From Sphaerospermopsis torques-reginae ITEP-024 (GTDB taxonomy: Bacteria > Cyanobacteriota > Cyanobacteriia > Cyanobacteriales > Nostocaceae): DNA of 64,000 nucleotides. The stretch spans positions 4,464,001-4,528,000 of the forward strand of contig NZ_CP080598.1 of NCBI RefSeq assembly GCF_019598945.1, read 5' to 3'. The notes under the pieces were generated by a model. That model was not told the origin of the DNA. It made no database searches and worked only from the letters and a program-made list of their open reading frames with translations. Below, one piece after another: positions 1 to 8,115 of this stretch (the stretch's first letter is position 1; the number at the start of each line of letters is the position of its first letter). The position numbers were made by a program, and so were the translations under genes.

Positions 1-2641
1 TAAATCCGCGTATTTTTACCTGTAAATCACAACGTCCTAAATATTCAATTTCACCATTTCTCAACCTTCTCGCTAAATCTCCGGTACGATATAATCTCGC
101 TCCTGGTTGTTGACTGAAAGGATCGGGAATAAACCTTTGCGCTGTCAAAGATGCACGATTAAGATATCCTCTAGATACTCCCATTCCTCCTACATAAATT
201 TCTCCCGCAACTCCATAAGGTACAGGTTCAAAAGCAGTATCTAATATATATAAAGATAAATCAGGAATAGGTACACCAATTACACTACCGCGATTTTCTA
301 AAATATCCTCTGCTAAAATCTGACGGTAAGTAACGTGAACAGTAGTTTCTGTAATTCCATACATATTGATCAAACGTGGATGACTATCACCATAACGTTT
401 AATCCAAGGTTTCAGACTTTGTAATTCTAATGCTTCTCCACCAAAAATAACTTCTCTTAAACTCTTCAATGGTTCAGAAAATTCTCCATCAGCACGTATT
501 AATTGCCGAAAAGCTGAAGGAGTTTGATTGAGAATTGTTACTCCTTCTCTTTGTAAAAGTTCCCTAAAAGCAGAGGGAGAACGACTTTCTAAATAAGGAA
601 CTATTACTAATTTCCCACCATATAATAATGCTCCCCACATTTCCCACACTGAAAAATCAAATGCGAAGGAGTGAAACATTGTCCAAACATCTTGCTCATT
701 AAACTCAAACCATTGTTGAGTATTTTGCATCAGTCGAACAACGTTTTTATGACTGACTAAACAACCTTTTGGTTGTCCGGTAGAACCACTGGTGTAGATA
801 ATATAAGCTGTTTGTTCGGGGAAAATTTGAGATGTAAGATTTACATTATTGATGTTTTCTGTAATTTCTATTTGATCAATGACCAGAATTTCTGTAATTT
901 CTCCAGGAATTTCTGATAATAATAAATCTGTGGTTAATAGTAACTTAATTCCGCTATCTTGAGCAATAAAATTTAACCTTTCTGCTGGATATTGAGGATC
1001 TAAGGGAATATAAGTTCCACCAGCTTTTAAAACTGCCAAGATAGAAATAATTAATTCTAAACTACGTTCTTGAAAAATTCCTACCCTTGTTTCTGTAGTT
1101 ACTCCTTTTTGTCTTAATAGTACAGCTAATTGATGGGAACGTTGCTCTAATTCTTGATAGGTTAATTTTGTTTCTGAGTCAATTACAGCAATTTTATCAC
1201 TATGAGTTTTGGCAGCTTGAGTAAAAATATCAACTAAATTCGTCTGTTCACTTGCTGCATTTTGGTAACTAAAACCTAATGCTAAAAGTTCTTTTCTTTC
1301 TTCCGTATTTAACCAAGGTAAAACACCAATCTGAGTATCAGGATTCTTAATAACTGCTTTTAAAAGTTGTTGATAATGTGTTAATATTTCTTGGGCTGTT
1401 TCTGCTGTAAATAAATCAGTATTATATTCCAGTGCTGCTATCCATCCGTTAGATGCAGGTTCTAGCATTAAACTGAGATCAAATTTAGCCCCACCATTAT
1501 CCAAATATATAGGTTTGACAGCTATTCCTGGTAATTGAATTTCACCAATGGGTGCATTTTGCAAAGCGAAAAGAGTCTGAAAAATTGGTGAATGGCTGGG
1601 ATCACGTTTAATTTTGAGTTTATCAATAATCAGTTCTAAAGGAACATCTTGATGTGCAAAAGCTTCAATACAAATTGATGATATTTGCTGCAATAATTCT
1701 CTAAATGAAATTTGATCTGTAATATTACAACGTAGAGGTAAAGTGTTAATAAAACAACCAATTAAATTTTCAATTTCGCTCTTACTGCGATTAGCAACAG
1801 GACTACCAACAATAATATCAGTTTGCCCAGAATAACGAAATAAGAGAATTTGATAAACTGCCAATGTCACCATAAAAAATGTGACACTTTCTGCTGTTGC
1901 TAATGCTTCTAAAGAATGAATAACATCTGTTGATAGAGGTTCGCGCAATACCGCACCTTGAAAAGTTTGTGATGCAGGACGATTTTTGTCTAAAGGTAAA
2001 TCAAGAATTGGTAAAGGTGCAGCTAAAGCTTGTTCCCAATATGCTAATTGTTGTTGAATTGTTGGTGTTTGTAACCATGTTTCTTGCCATTCTGCATAAT
2101 CTCCATATTGAATTGGTAATTCTGGTAAGGTAATTTGTGAAACTTGAATAGCAGCACTGTATAATTGAGTTAATTCCTGAACAAATATGCCTAAAGACCA
2201 ACCATCACTAATGATATGATGGAGATTTACTAACAGAATATGCTCCTGTGATGATATTTGATATAAAATCACTCTCATCAAAGGACTTTTTACAAGGTTA
2301 AAGGGTTGATGTGATTCTGTTTCTAAGATTTTCTGTAATATTTCTGGAAAATTTCCGGCTGTTAGTTCTAAAGGTAATTCTAGGTTTTTTTCCTCTAGAT
2401 AAAATTTTTGTTCTTCATGAATTAATTGTACAGGTTCGCCATCTTCTAACGCAAAGGTCGTTCTGAGAATTTCATGACGGTTGATAATTTCCTGAAAACA
2501 GTTTTCTAGAATGACGCGATCTAGATTACCTGATAAATGCAAAGCTATAGGAATATTATAAGCTATATTGCCAGGAGTTAATATTTCCTGATACCAGATT
2601 TGTCGTTGGGAAAGAGACATCGGTAAAACATAGACTTCCAT
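1..2641 (-). CDS. Non-ribosomal peptide synthetase, N-terminal part (C-A), runs off the left edge
   Basis: The frame is open from an ATG at 2641 to the window edge (about 880 residues). It starts directly with a condensation domain (HHIISDG, matching HHxxxDG, about 150 residues in), followed by an adenylation domain with YTSGSTGQPKG and FDFSVWEMWG. Lining up the pocket with GrsA gives D-F-W-N-I-G-M-V-H, the published threonine code; the last Lys lies beyond the edge. Starting with a C domain and having no loading module, it should elongate a chain passed from another protein. It is the second gene of a leftward pair with the hydroxylase upstream (168-bp gap). The family and domain order are clear; the threonine call is an inference from the code, and the peptide is unknown. 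Confidence 0.93.
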   Translation of the reverse strand, partial: MEVYVLPMSLSQRQIWYQEILTPGNIAYNIPIALHLSGNLDRVILENCFQEIINRHEILRTTFALEDGEPVQLIHEEQKFYLEEKNLELPLELTAGNFPEILQKILETESHQPFNLVKSPLMRVILYQISSQEHILLVNLHHIISDGWSLGIFVQELTQLYSAAIQVSQITLPELPIQYGDYAEWQETWLQTPTIQQQLAYWEQALAAPLPILDLPLDKNRPASQTFQGAVLREPLSTDVIHSLEALATAESVTFFMVTLAVYQILLFRYSGQTDIIVGSPVANRSKSEIENLIGCFINTLPLRCNITDQISFRELLQQISSICIEAFAHQDVPLELIIDKLKIKRDPSHSPIFQTLFALQNAPIGEIQLPGIAVKPIYLDNGGAKFDLSLMLEPASNGWIAALEYNTDLFTAETAQEILTHYQQLLKAVIKNPDTQIGVLPWLNTEERKELLALGFSYQNAASEQTNLVDIFTQAAKTHSDKIAVIDSETKLTYQELEQRSHQLAVLLRQKGVTTETRVGIFQERSLELIISILAVLKAGGTYIPLDPQYPAERLNFIAQDSGIKLLLTTDLLLSEIPGEITEILVIDQIEITENINNVNLTSQIFPEQTAYIIYTSGSTGQPKGCLVSHKNVVRLMQNTQQWFEFNEQDVWTMFHSFAFDFSVWEMWGALLYGGKLVIVPYLESRSPSAFRELLQREGVTILNQTPSAFRQLIRADGEFSEPLKSLREVIFGGEALELQSLKPWIKRYGDSHPRLINMYGITETTVHVTYRQILAEDILENRGSVIGVPIPDLSLYILDTAFEPVPYGVAGEIYVGGMGVSRGYLNRASLTAQRFIPDPFSQQPGARLYRTGDLARRLRNGEIEYLGRCDLQVKIRGF

Positions 2642-2809
2642 ATATAAAACACCACAGTTAATTATTAGTTATGATAAATGGTTAAAAAATTGATTTTTTA
2701 TTTAATTAGTTAATCCATACTCACCAAGTCAGCAGGATTTTTCTGTAGGCGTAGCATTGGAGCATCATAACACTAACATCTAACAGATAAATACTAATTG
2801 AATGATTAA

Positions 2810-3382
2810 TTATTTTGATGTTTCGGTTTGCGATAAAATGTTTAACCAATACTCTTCATCAATTTCTTGATTATTTGTAATTGGTTCTGTTAAAGTATAC
2901 TCCGGTCTAGCAAAGTCTATCAGTAAGACTATCCTCGTTTTATCTGATCTATTCCAGGCTTCATGCTCATAAGTATCATCAAAAATTAAGCATTTTCCTT
3001 CCTGCCAACTTCTAGTTTCTTTGTCTACCCGGATAGCACAATTATCAGGCACAATTAAACCTAAGTGACAGCGAAGAACTGCCTTTGTTGCCCCAAAATG
3101 AGGACCGATATATGTACCAGGTGCTAAAGAAGAAAATCCCGCTGTCATCATCCCCGGTATAGCTTCAACAAGTTTGGTTGCTTCGGGGCATAAACGGCAA
3201 TTTTCCTCTATTCTCTGTCCAAAAGCATATAATCCAAAAACTTCCCAGCCTTGGTTATAAATGTTTTTTTCTGGCCAATCAATAAAATTTTTAGGCTGGA
3301 GTTGCTCTAGTTCTGTGCGAACTTTCAGCCAGTTGGCTTCTAAAGAGGCAATAAATTCAAAATCTTTGGCTTCAAAAAACAT
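2810..3382 (-). CDS. Aspartyl/asparaginyl beta-hydroxylase family dioxygenase
   Basis: A protein of 190 residues resembling the Asp_Arg_Hydrox family of 2-oxoglutarate/Fe(II) dioxygenases. GPHFG and YEHEAWN carry the two expected iron-binding histidines, separated by CHLGL and a cupin-like core, and TRIVLLIDF supplies the arginine expected to hold 2-oxoglutarate. It lies just upstream of, and points the same way as, the peptide synthetase, so it is probably a tailoring enzyme that hydroxylates an amino acid of the peptide, either free or carrier-bound. The substrate cannot be read from the sequence; Asp or Asn would be the family default. The length is normal for stand-alone bacterial members. 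Confidence 0.85.
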   Translation of the reverse strand: MFFEAKDFEFIASLEANWLKVRTELEQLQPKNFIDWPEKNIYNQGWEVFGLYAFGQRIEENCRLCPEATKLVEAIPGMMTAGFSSLAPGTYIGPHFGATKAVLRCHLGLIVPDNCAIRVDKETRSWQEGKCLIFDDTYEHEAWNRSDKTRIVLLIDFARPEYTLTEPITNNQEIDEEYWLNILSQTETSK

Positions 3383-3675
3383 ATCTCAATATTTTTTTGT
3401 TAAATTTGGTTGTTAAATTTACCGATCAGTCTAATATAGAATATCATATCATAATGGTGACTTTATGTATAAAATAAAAAAAAAATTTACAAATTTTATA
3501 AAAACACAGATTTATGAGTGATTATGAGGTTGAAAATAAAATACATTTTAAATTATGTTAAATTATGCGATCGCGAAGCACTCCGTAGGAATCGCAGCCT
3601 AAATTTAATACAACTTTATACATAGCCCAGGAATTCCAACCAGGGGGAAAGCTATCATGACCAATAGGAAAGACG

Positions 3676-4440
3676 ATGAAATTAGAAGATATTAAAGCTA
3701 TAGTCACTGGTGCGGCCAGTGGTATTGGACGTTGCATTGCTTTAGAATTGGCTCGTGCTGGGGCTAAAGTAGTTGGCGGTGATTTGGATATAGACGGGCT
3801 AAAAAGCTTAGAGACAGAAGCGGTGGAACTGCCAGGAGAAATCTATGGTTTCCAACTGGATGTAGCAAATGAATTAAGTGTTAAAGAATTTATATCCTTG
3901 GCTTGTGAAAAAATTGACGATCCTAATACCCTAGTTAATAATGCGGGTATTCTGAGAGATGGGTTATTAGTGACACGAGATGAAGATGGTTGGTTACGGA
4001 AACTGCCTACCGCACAATGGAAGCGAGTGATTGATGTAAATTTGACTGGTGCTTTTTTCATGGCACGAGAATTTGCAGCTGTGGCGATCGAGCAAAATAT
4101 TTCTCCAGCGTTAATCATCAATATTTCCTCTGTCACCAGATCAGGCAATCCCGGTCAGTCTAACTATAGCGCATCTAAAGCAGGATTAGATGCTGACACA
4201 CGCACATGGGCTTTAGAATTAGCTCCCTTTGGTTTTCGGGTAGCAGGTATAGCACCAGGATTAACAAATACTCCTATTCTGAGCCGGGTATCACCAGAGG
4301 CTTTAGCGGAAATGACTGCAAACATACCCCTTGGGCGCATTGCTGAACCCTATGAAATTTGGCAAGCAGCGCGTTTTATTATTGAATGCGACTACTTGAC
4401 TGGTGGTGTCATAGATGTAGATGGAGGGGCGCGATTCTGA
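3676..4440 (+). CDS. Short-chain dehydrogenase/reductase (FabG-like)
   Basis: A protein of 254 residues with a classical SDR layout: N-terminal Rossmann motif TGAASGIG, the NNAG motif, a catalytic Ser in INISSVTRSG, the YSASKAG Tyr/Lys pair, and a C-terminal GGVIDVDGG like that of 3-oxoacyl-ACP reductases. It probably reduces a ketone or oxidises an alcohol with NAD(P)H. It is divergent from the hydroxylase/NRPS pair, separated by about 290 bp that contain a HIP1-bearing short repeat near 3567. Its place next to the peptide locus suggests, but does not show, a role in making or modifying a building block. The downstream side is transposon debris. Confidence 0.85.
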   Translation: MKLEDIKAIVTGAASGIGRCIALELARAGAKVVGGDLDIDGLKSLETEAVELPGEIYGFQLDVANELSVKEFISLACEKIDDPNTLVNNAGILRDGLLVTRDEDGWLRKLPTAQWKRVIDVNLTGAFFMAREFAAVAIEQNISPALIINISSVTRSGNPGQSNYSASKAGLDADTRTWALELAPFGFRVAGIAPGLTNTPILSRVSPEALAEMTANIPLGRIAEPYEIWQAARFIIECDYLTGGVIDVDGGARF

Positions 4441-4485
4441 TACCTAATACTAGACTAGTACACTGTGGCGTAAATAAGATGACCA

Positions 4486-4644
4486 TTAAATAGCCAGAAC
4501 TTTACCAGTGTATGTCCACTTAAAAGGTTTAGCCATTATTTGATTAAAATAGTTAATAAAGTCAAAAATGCGATTTTTTAAATCGTCCTTACTTAGAAAA
4601 CTGGCACGTTTGAGTAGCTGACGAACCAGAATACTAAACCCGGA
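4486..4644 (-). pseudogene. IS630-family transposase, C-terminal remnant
   Basis: Read on the minus strand, this piece encodes about 52 residues ending in FINYFNQIMAKPFKWTYTGK and a stop, which I recognise as the C-terminus of IS630/Tc1-type cyanobacterial transposases. Everything upstream, including the DDE catalytic part, is missing. It directly abuts a broken IS1380-type gene, so 4.44-5.06 kb is a scar of nested insertions. Confidence 0.6.
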
Positions 4645-4723
4645 TTTCTCACAAAGAAAAAGAAAAAAAGGGTCAAAAACTGAGAAAATGTATATGTAGA
4701 AAGCATTTCAACAGTTATAAAGT

Positions 4724-4955
4724 ATGACCCAAGTATCAACAGATTGTACACCAAAACAGTTCAAATTTGAAAGAGAAAAAACCCGCCCAGTAGTAGTAAA
4801 TTTCCAAGGTGGGAAAGTAACATCAGATGCAGGACTAAGTTTAATTGCTGAGATAGACAGGTAACTGCAAATCACAGCAAGACTAGCACAATGTTTCCAA
4901 GATTACAGGCAACCAAATAAAAAACAACATTCGATAGAAGACCTGATAATTGATG
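4724..4955 (+). pseudogene. IS1380-family transposase, N-terminal remnant with an internal stop
   Basis: From the ATG at 4724 the reading starts MTQVSTDCTPKQFKFE and contains KVTSDAGLSLIAEIDR, typical of the N-terminus of IS1380 transposases. A TAA at 4862 interrupts it; the frame then continues with LAQCFQDYRQPNKKQHS and IEDLI before homology ends. The element is dead: there is a stop, most of the protein is missing, and an inverted piece of the same type of gene follows. Confidence 0.65.
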
Positions 4956-5055
4956 TGACAACAAAGCGGACATTAGTTCCGTTTGACCCATGTTCGACTT
5001 TGGCAACTACACGACGAGTCCGGCTCCAAGAGGTGAGAGTTTGATAGTTTATAGA
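4956..5055 (-). pseudogene. Internal fragment of an IS1380-type transposase, inverted
   Basis: On the minus strand about 32 residues read WSRTRRVVAKVEHG, SNGT and NVRFVVTS, the central block typical of IS1380 transposases. It lies head to head with the N-terminal fragment ending near 4955, so an internal inversion or nested deletion reshaped the element. Confidence 0.5.
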
Positions 5056-5074
5056 CCGATACCAAATGGAATTA

Positions 5075-5464
5075 TCAATGAGTTAAGATGCCATTTCTTT
5101 TTTTCTCATTTTTATCTTGAGATGCTGTACTTTCAGAAAGTAATTCAATTACCACATCTGGGGGTTTTCCTTCTTCCCAAACCACCCAAGACAAACGTTC
5201 TTTTTTAGGAACTCCTAAAACAGCAAAAAAATCTGAACCTCTAAAGTCTTGGTTTTTCAATTGTGCCAAACTGAAATAAACAAACATATTATCACTGACA
5301 TAGCCATCAGACCTTGCTTCTAACCAAGGCCATAACGTATCAATCAGCATATCCATTTGAAATTTATGCCGTTGAGTTTCCATCGGAATACCATCATCAT
5401 AAGGAAGTTCTGCCTGAGTTGGCGGCAGTTTCACACTAGGTTCAGCAACGATAATTTCTGGCAT
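5075..5464 (-). pseudogene. Uma2-family (DUF820) putative endonuclease, C-terminally truncated
   Basis: The first ~110 residues match the Uma2/DUF820 family of PD-(D/E)XK-like proteins: DDGIPMETQRHKFQMDMLI, FRGSDFFAVLGVP and PPDVVIELLSEST. The same order is seen in the complete 279-residue relative at 22287-23126 here. The reading then runs into an unrelated tail (KRNGILTH) and stops next to transposase debris, so about half the protein is missing. It probably decayed after the neighbouring insertions and is unlikely to be functional. Confidence 0.75.
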
Positions 5465-5552
5465 GACTTTAGTGTGGCAATGATTAATACTTTTAATACT
5501 TTTATATTACACCAAAATTCAGGACTCAGGAGTAAGTATGCAGAATAATACA

Positions 5553-5593
5553 TAATTATCAATTATCAATTATCAATTATCAATTATCAATTA
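5553..5593. repeat. Heptamer tandem repeat (TTATCAA)n
   Basis: Five or more copies of the 7-mer TTATCAA lie immediately downstream of the rhomboid-like gene and cover its stop codon. The same unit recurs at 25121-25160. These are short tandemly repeated repetitive (STRR) sequences, typical of heterocystous cyanobacteria. Confidence 0.85.
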
Positions 5594-6283
5594 CCTTTTC
5601 ACCATTTTTATAAAAGCCGCACCTGTAACCAATCCTGCAAACTGTCCCCAATAACCAGGATTAGTAAAACCATCGGAAATATTTAAACTACCAATTCCAT
5701 AAAATGACTGTTGAATAAACCACCAAAATAAATACCAAAAAGCAGGAATTTCTACAGGAATAAAAACAATAATTAAAGGTAAAACCGAATCAATTTTAAC
5801 TTTCGGAAAATTCATAATATAAGCACCTAAAATAGATGCGATCGCCCCATTTGCCCCAATCACAGGTACACTTAACTTAGGATTCATAAAAATCTGCATC
5901 ATTCCCGCAAACACACCAGCAGCTAAATACAGCAATAAATATCTTTGTTGTCCTAAATTTCTTTCTATCGTCTTTCCAAAAACCCACAGAAATAAAATAT
6001 TACCCAAAATTTGACTAAAACTACCATGCACAAACAACGAAAGCGGTAGAGCAATTAACCGCCAAATTACAACTATCCAAGCCGCCGAATTATAAAAAAT
6101 AGCATTAGTTAAAGCAGTGTTAGTTTGTTCAGGAATAATCCCCCAATTGCTAACAAAGTTACCTAATTTGCCACTTATATCTAGTTGTAATTCCCAACAG
6201 AAGATAACCAAATTAATGCCAATCAACCAATAAGTAATAATTGGCTTTTTCCAACTATAAAAGTTATCACTAATAGGAATCAT
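5591..6283 (-). CDS. Rhomboid-family membrane protein, probably catalytically inactive
   Basis: A protein of 230 residues from the ATG at 6283. A longer in-frame start at 6397 would translate heptamer repeat DNA (LPITNYQLPITHY), so I reject it. It has six to seven hydrophobic segments, the rhomboid-like loop after the first segment (WGIIPEQTN), NILFLWVFGKTIE and AAGVFAGMMQIF. The catalytic GxSG motif reads GANG (codon AAT), and the C-terminal helix that should hold the His reads GYWGQFAGLVTGAA, with Gln in its place. Both dyad residues are therefore gone. The fold is clear; loss of protease activity is inferred, and a binding or chaperone role like that of iRhoms is possible. Confidence 0.8.
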   Translation of the reverse strand: MIPISDNFYSWKKPIITYWLIGINLVIFCWELQLDISGKLGNFVSNWGIIPEQTNTALTNAIFYNSAAWIVVIWRLIALPLSLFVHGSFSQILGNILFLWVFGKTIERNLGQQRYLLLYLAAGVFAGMMQIFMNPKLSVPVIGANGAIASILGAYIMNFPKVKIDSVLPLIIVFIPVEIPAFWYLFWWFIQQSFYGIGSLNISDGFTNPGYWGQFAGLVTGAAFIKMVKR

Positions 6284-6290
6284 GATCAAT

Positions 6291-6339
6291 GGTAATAGGT
6301 AATGGGTAATTGGTAATTGGTAATTGGTAATTGGTAAAC
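6291..6339. repeat. Heptamer repeat (GGTAATT)n at the kinase deletion junction
   Basis: About seven tandem GGTAATT/GGTAATG units lie between the start of the rhomboid-like gene and the first preserved codon of the truncated kinase. One more GGTAATT (6349-6355) lies exactly where kinase homology begins, which suggests that recombination between repeat units removed the 5' part of that gene. Confidence 0.8.
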
Positions 6340-6343
6340 ATAA

Positions 6344-8050
6344 AAAAAGGTAATTCACCGTGATGTTAATCCCCGCAATATCCTCAGACGTGATCAAGAT
6401 GGCAAACTAATTTTAATTGATTTTGGGGCAGTTAAAGAAATTACCACCCAAGTTATTACACATCCTGGACAAACTCCCGCTACTGTTGCTATTGGTACAC
6501 CTGGTTATATGCCTGGAGAACAAGCCCAAGGTACACCAAAATTCAGCAGTGATATCTATGCTTTGGGAATTATTGCTATTCAAGCAATTACTGGTTTATT
6601 ACCTCAGCAATTAGAAAAAGATGGGGATACTAATGAAATTATTTGGCGTAATCATACCACAGTCACGCCAGAATTTGCGGAATTTTTAGACAAAATGGTT
6701 TGTTATGATTTTCGTCAACGTTATGCTTCAGCAACGGTAGCATTACAAGCACTGCAAGAATTAGCTAAACCTCCCTCTGGAACAATAGTTTTTAGTCCTC
6801 CTGCGCCAGTTAATCATATCAAAACTCAAGCATCTAAAAAATCTCTATTGATTAAATTAGCATCAGGCATATTTTTATTAAGTTTAGGAGGAATTGCCTC
6901 AATATATATCTTTAATAAAATCAATACTCATAACGCCGTTGATTTATATAACCAAGGAAACACACTTTTACAACTCCAAAGATATGAAGATGCACTGGCA
7001 AATTATGCAAAAGCAGTGAATATCAAACCTGATTATTTTCCAGGATGGTATGGTCAAGGTAAAGCATTATTTGAATTGAAAAAATATCAAGAAGCAATCA
7101 CAGCTTATGACAAAGCAATTCAAATTCAACCTGATTATTTAGAAGCTTGGATTGGTAGAGGTTTTGCCTTATCAAGTTTACAGCGATATACAGAAGCAAT
7201 TTCTGCTTTTGATAAAGTCTTACAAATGAAAGATGATTATCCAGCAGTGTGGAATGCTAAAGGTGATGCTTTCAGAAATTTAAAACAATATGATAATGCT
7301 ATTAAGTCTTATGATCAAGCAATTGAATTACAACCAGATAATTATGAATCTTGGTATAAAAAAGGTTTGTCTTTACAAAATACCAAACAATATGATGATG
7401 CAATTACAGCTTATACACAAGCAGTAGAACTAAAACCAGACTATACAGCAGCTTTATATAATTTGGGTAATTCCCTAATAAATTTAAACCGCCATGAAGA
7501 TGCTTTAAAAGCCTATAGTCAAGTCGTGCAATATCAACCCAGTCATTATCAATCTTGGTTTTCAAGAGGTAATATTTTAGTGACATTAAGAAGATATGCT
7601 GAAGCAATTGACTCATTTAAGGAAGTCATTAAATATAATTCTAGTAACTATCAAGCTTGGTATACTTTGGGATGGTCACTACATCAAAGTCAACGTTATG
7701 CAGAAGCGATAGATGCTTATAAAAAAGCCATTTCTTTAAAAGGAAATGACTATCAAGCATGGTATAACTTAGGTAATTCACAATTTAATTTACAGAGATA
7801 TGAAGATGCTTTTGCATCCTATAATAAAGCAGTTAGTGACAAAAAAAACCACTATCAAAGTTGGTATAGTATGGGAAATGCTTTATTAAATTTACAAAGA
7901 TATCAAGAAGCCATAGAATCCTATGACCAAGCTATTAAGTATAAGCCCGATTACCAACAAGCAATAGAAGCCCGTAAACAGGCTGAAAATCAACTCCAAA
8001 CGGGAAAATCTCGCCCAATTGTTGTACCAACTTTGCCAATGTCTAATTGA
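6344..8050 (+). pseudogene. Ser/Thr protein kinase with TPR repeats, N-lobe missing
   Basis: Kinase homology begins abruptly at VIHRDVNPRN (from 6350), the catalytic loop, followed by LIDFGAVKEI (DFG) and GTPGYMPGEQAQG. The whole N-lobe (P-loop, VAIK lysine, helix C; normally ~120 residues) is absent, and a stop lies just upstream at 6341. Inside the catalytic loop the usual Lys of HRDxKPxN is Asn. Next come a membrane segment (LASGIFLLSLGGIASIYIF) and ten consecutive TPRs with the [D/S]YxxAW periodicity. An internal ATG at 6509 could still yield a membrane-anchored TPR protein of up to 513 residues, but not an active kinase. The truncation joins heptamer repeats, pointing to a repeat-mediated deletion. 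Confidence 0.82.
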
Positions 8051-8115
8051 TGAAAACCCCTCAACACCTGAACATTAAATAGTGTACATTGATTAAACTA
8101 CTAAACTAATTCATC

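Noticed and set aside
1930-2201. Short ORFs inside the NRPS gene on both strands
   Set aside because: They lie in other frames of a clearly coding condensation domain.
6284-6397. N-terminal extension of the rhomboid-like protein
   Set aside because: It is made of translated GGTAATT heptamers and part of the truncated kinase on the opposite strand.
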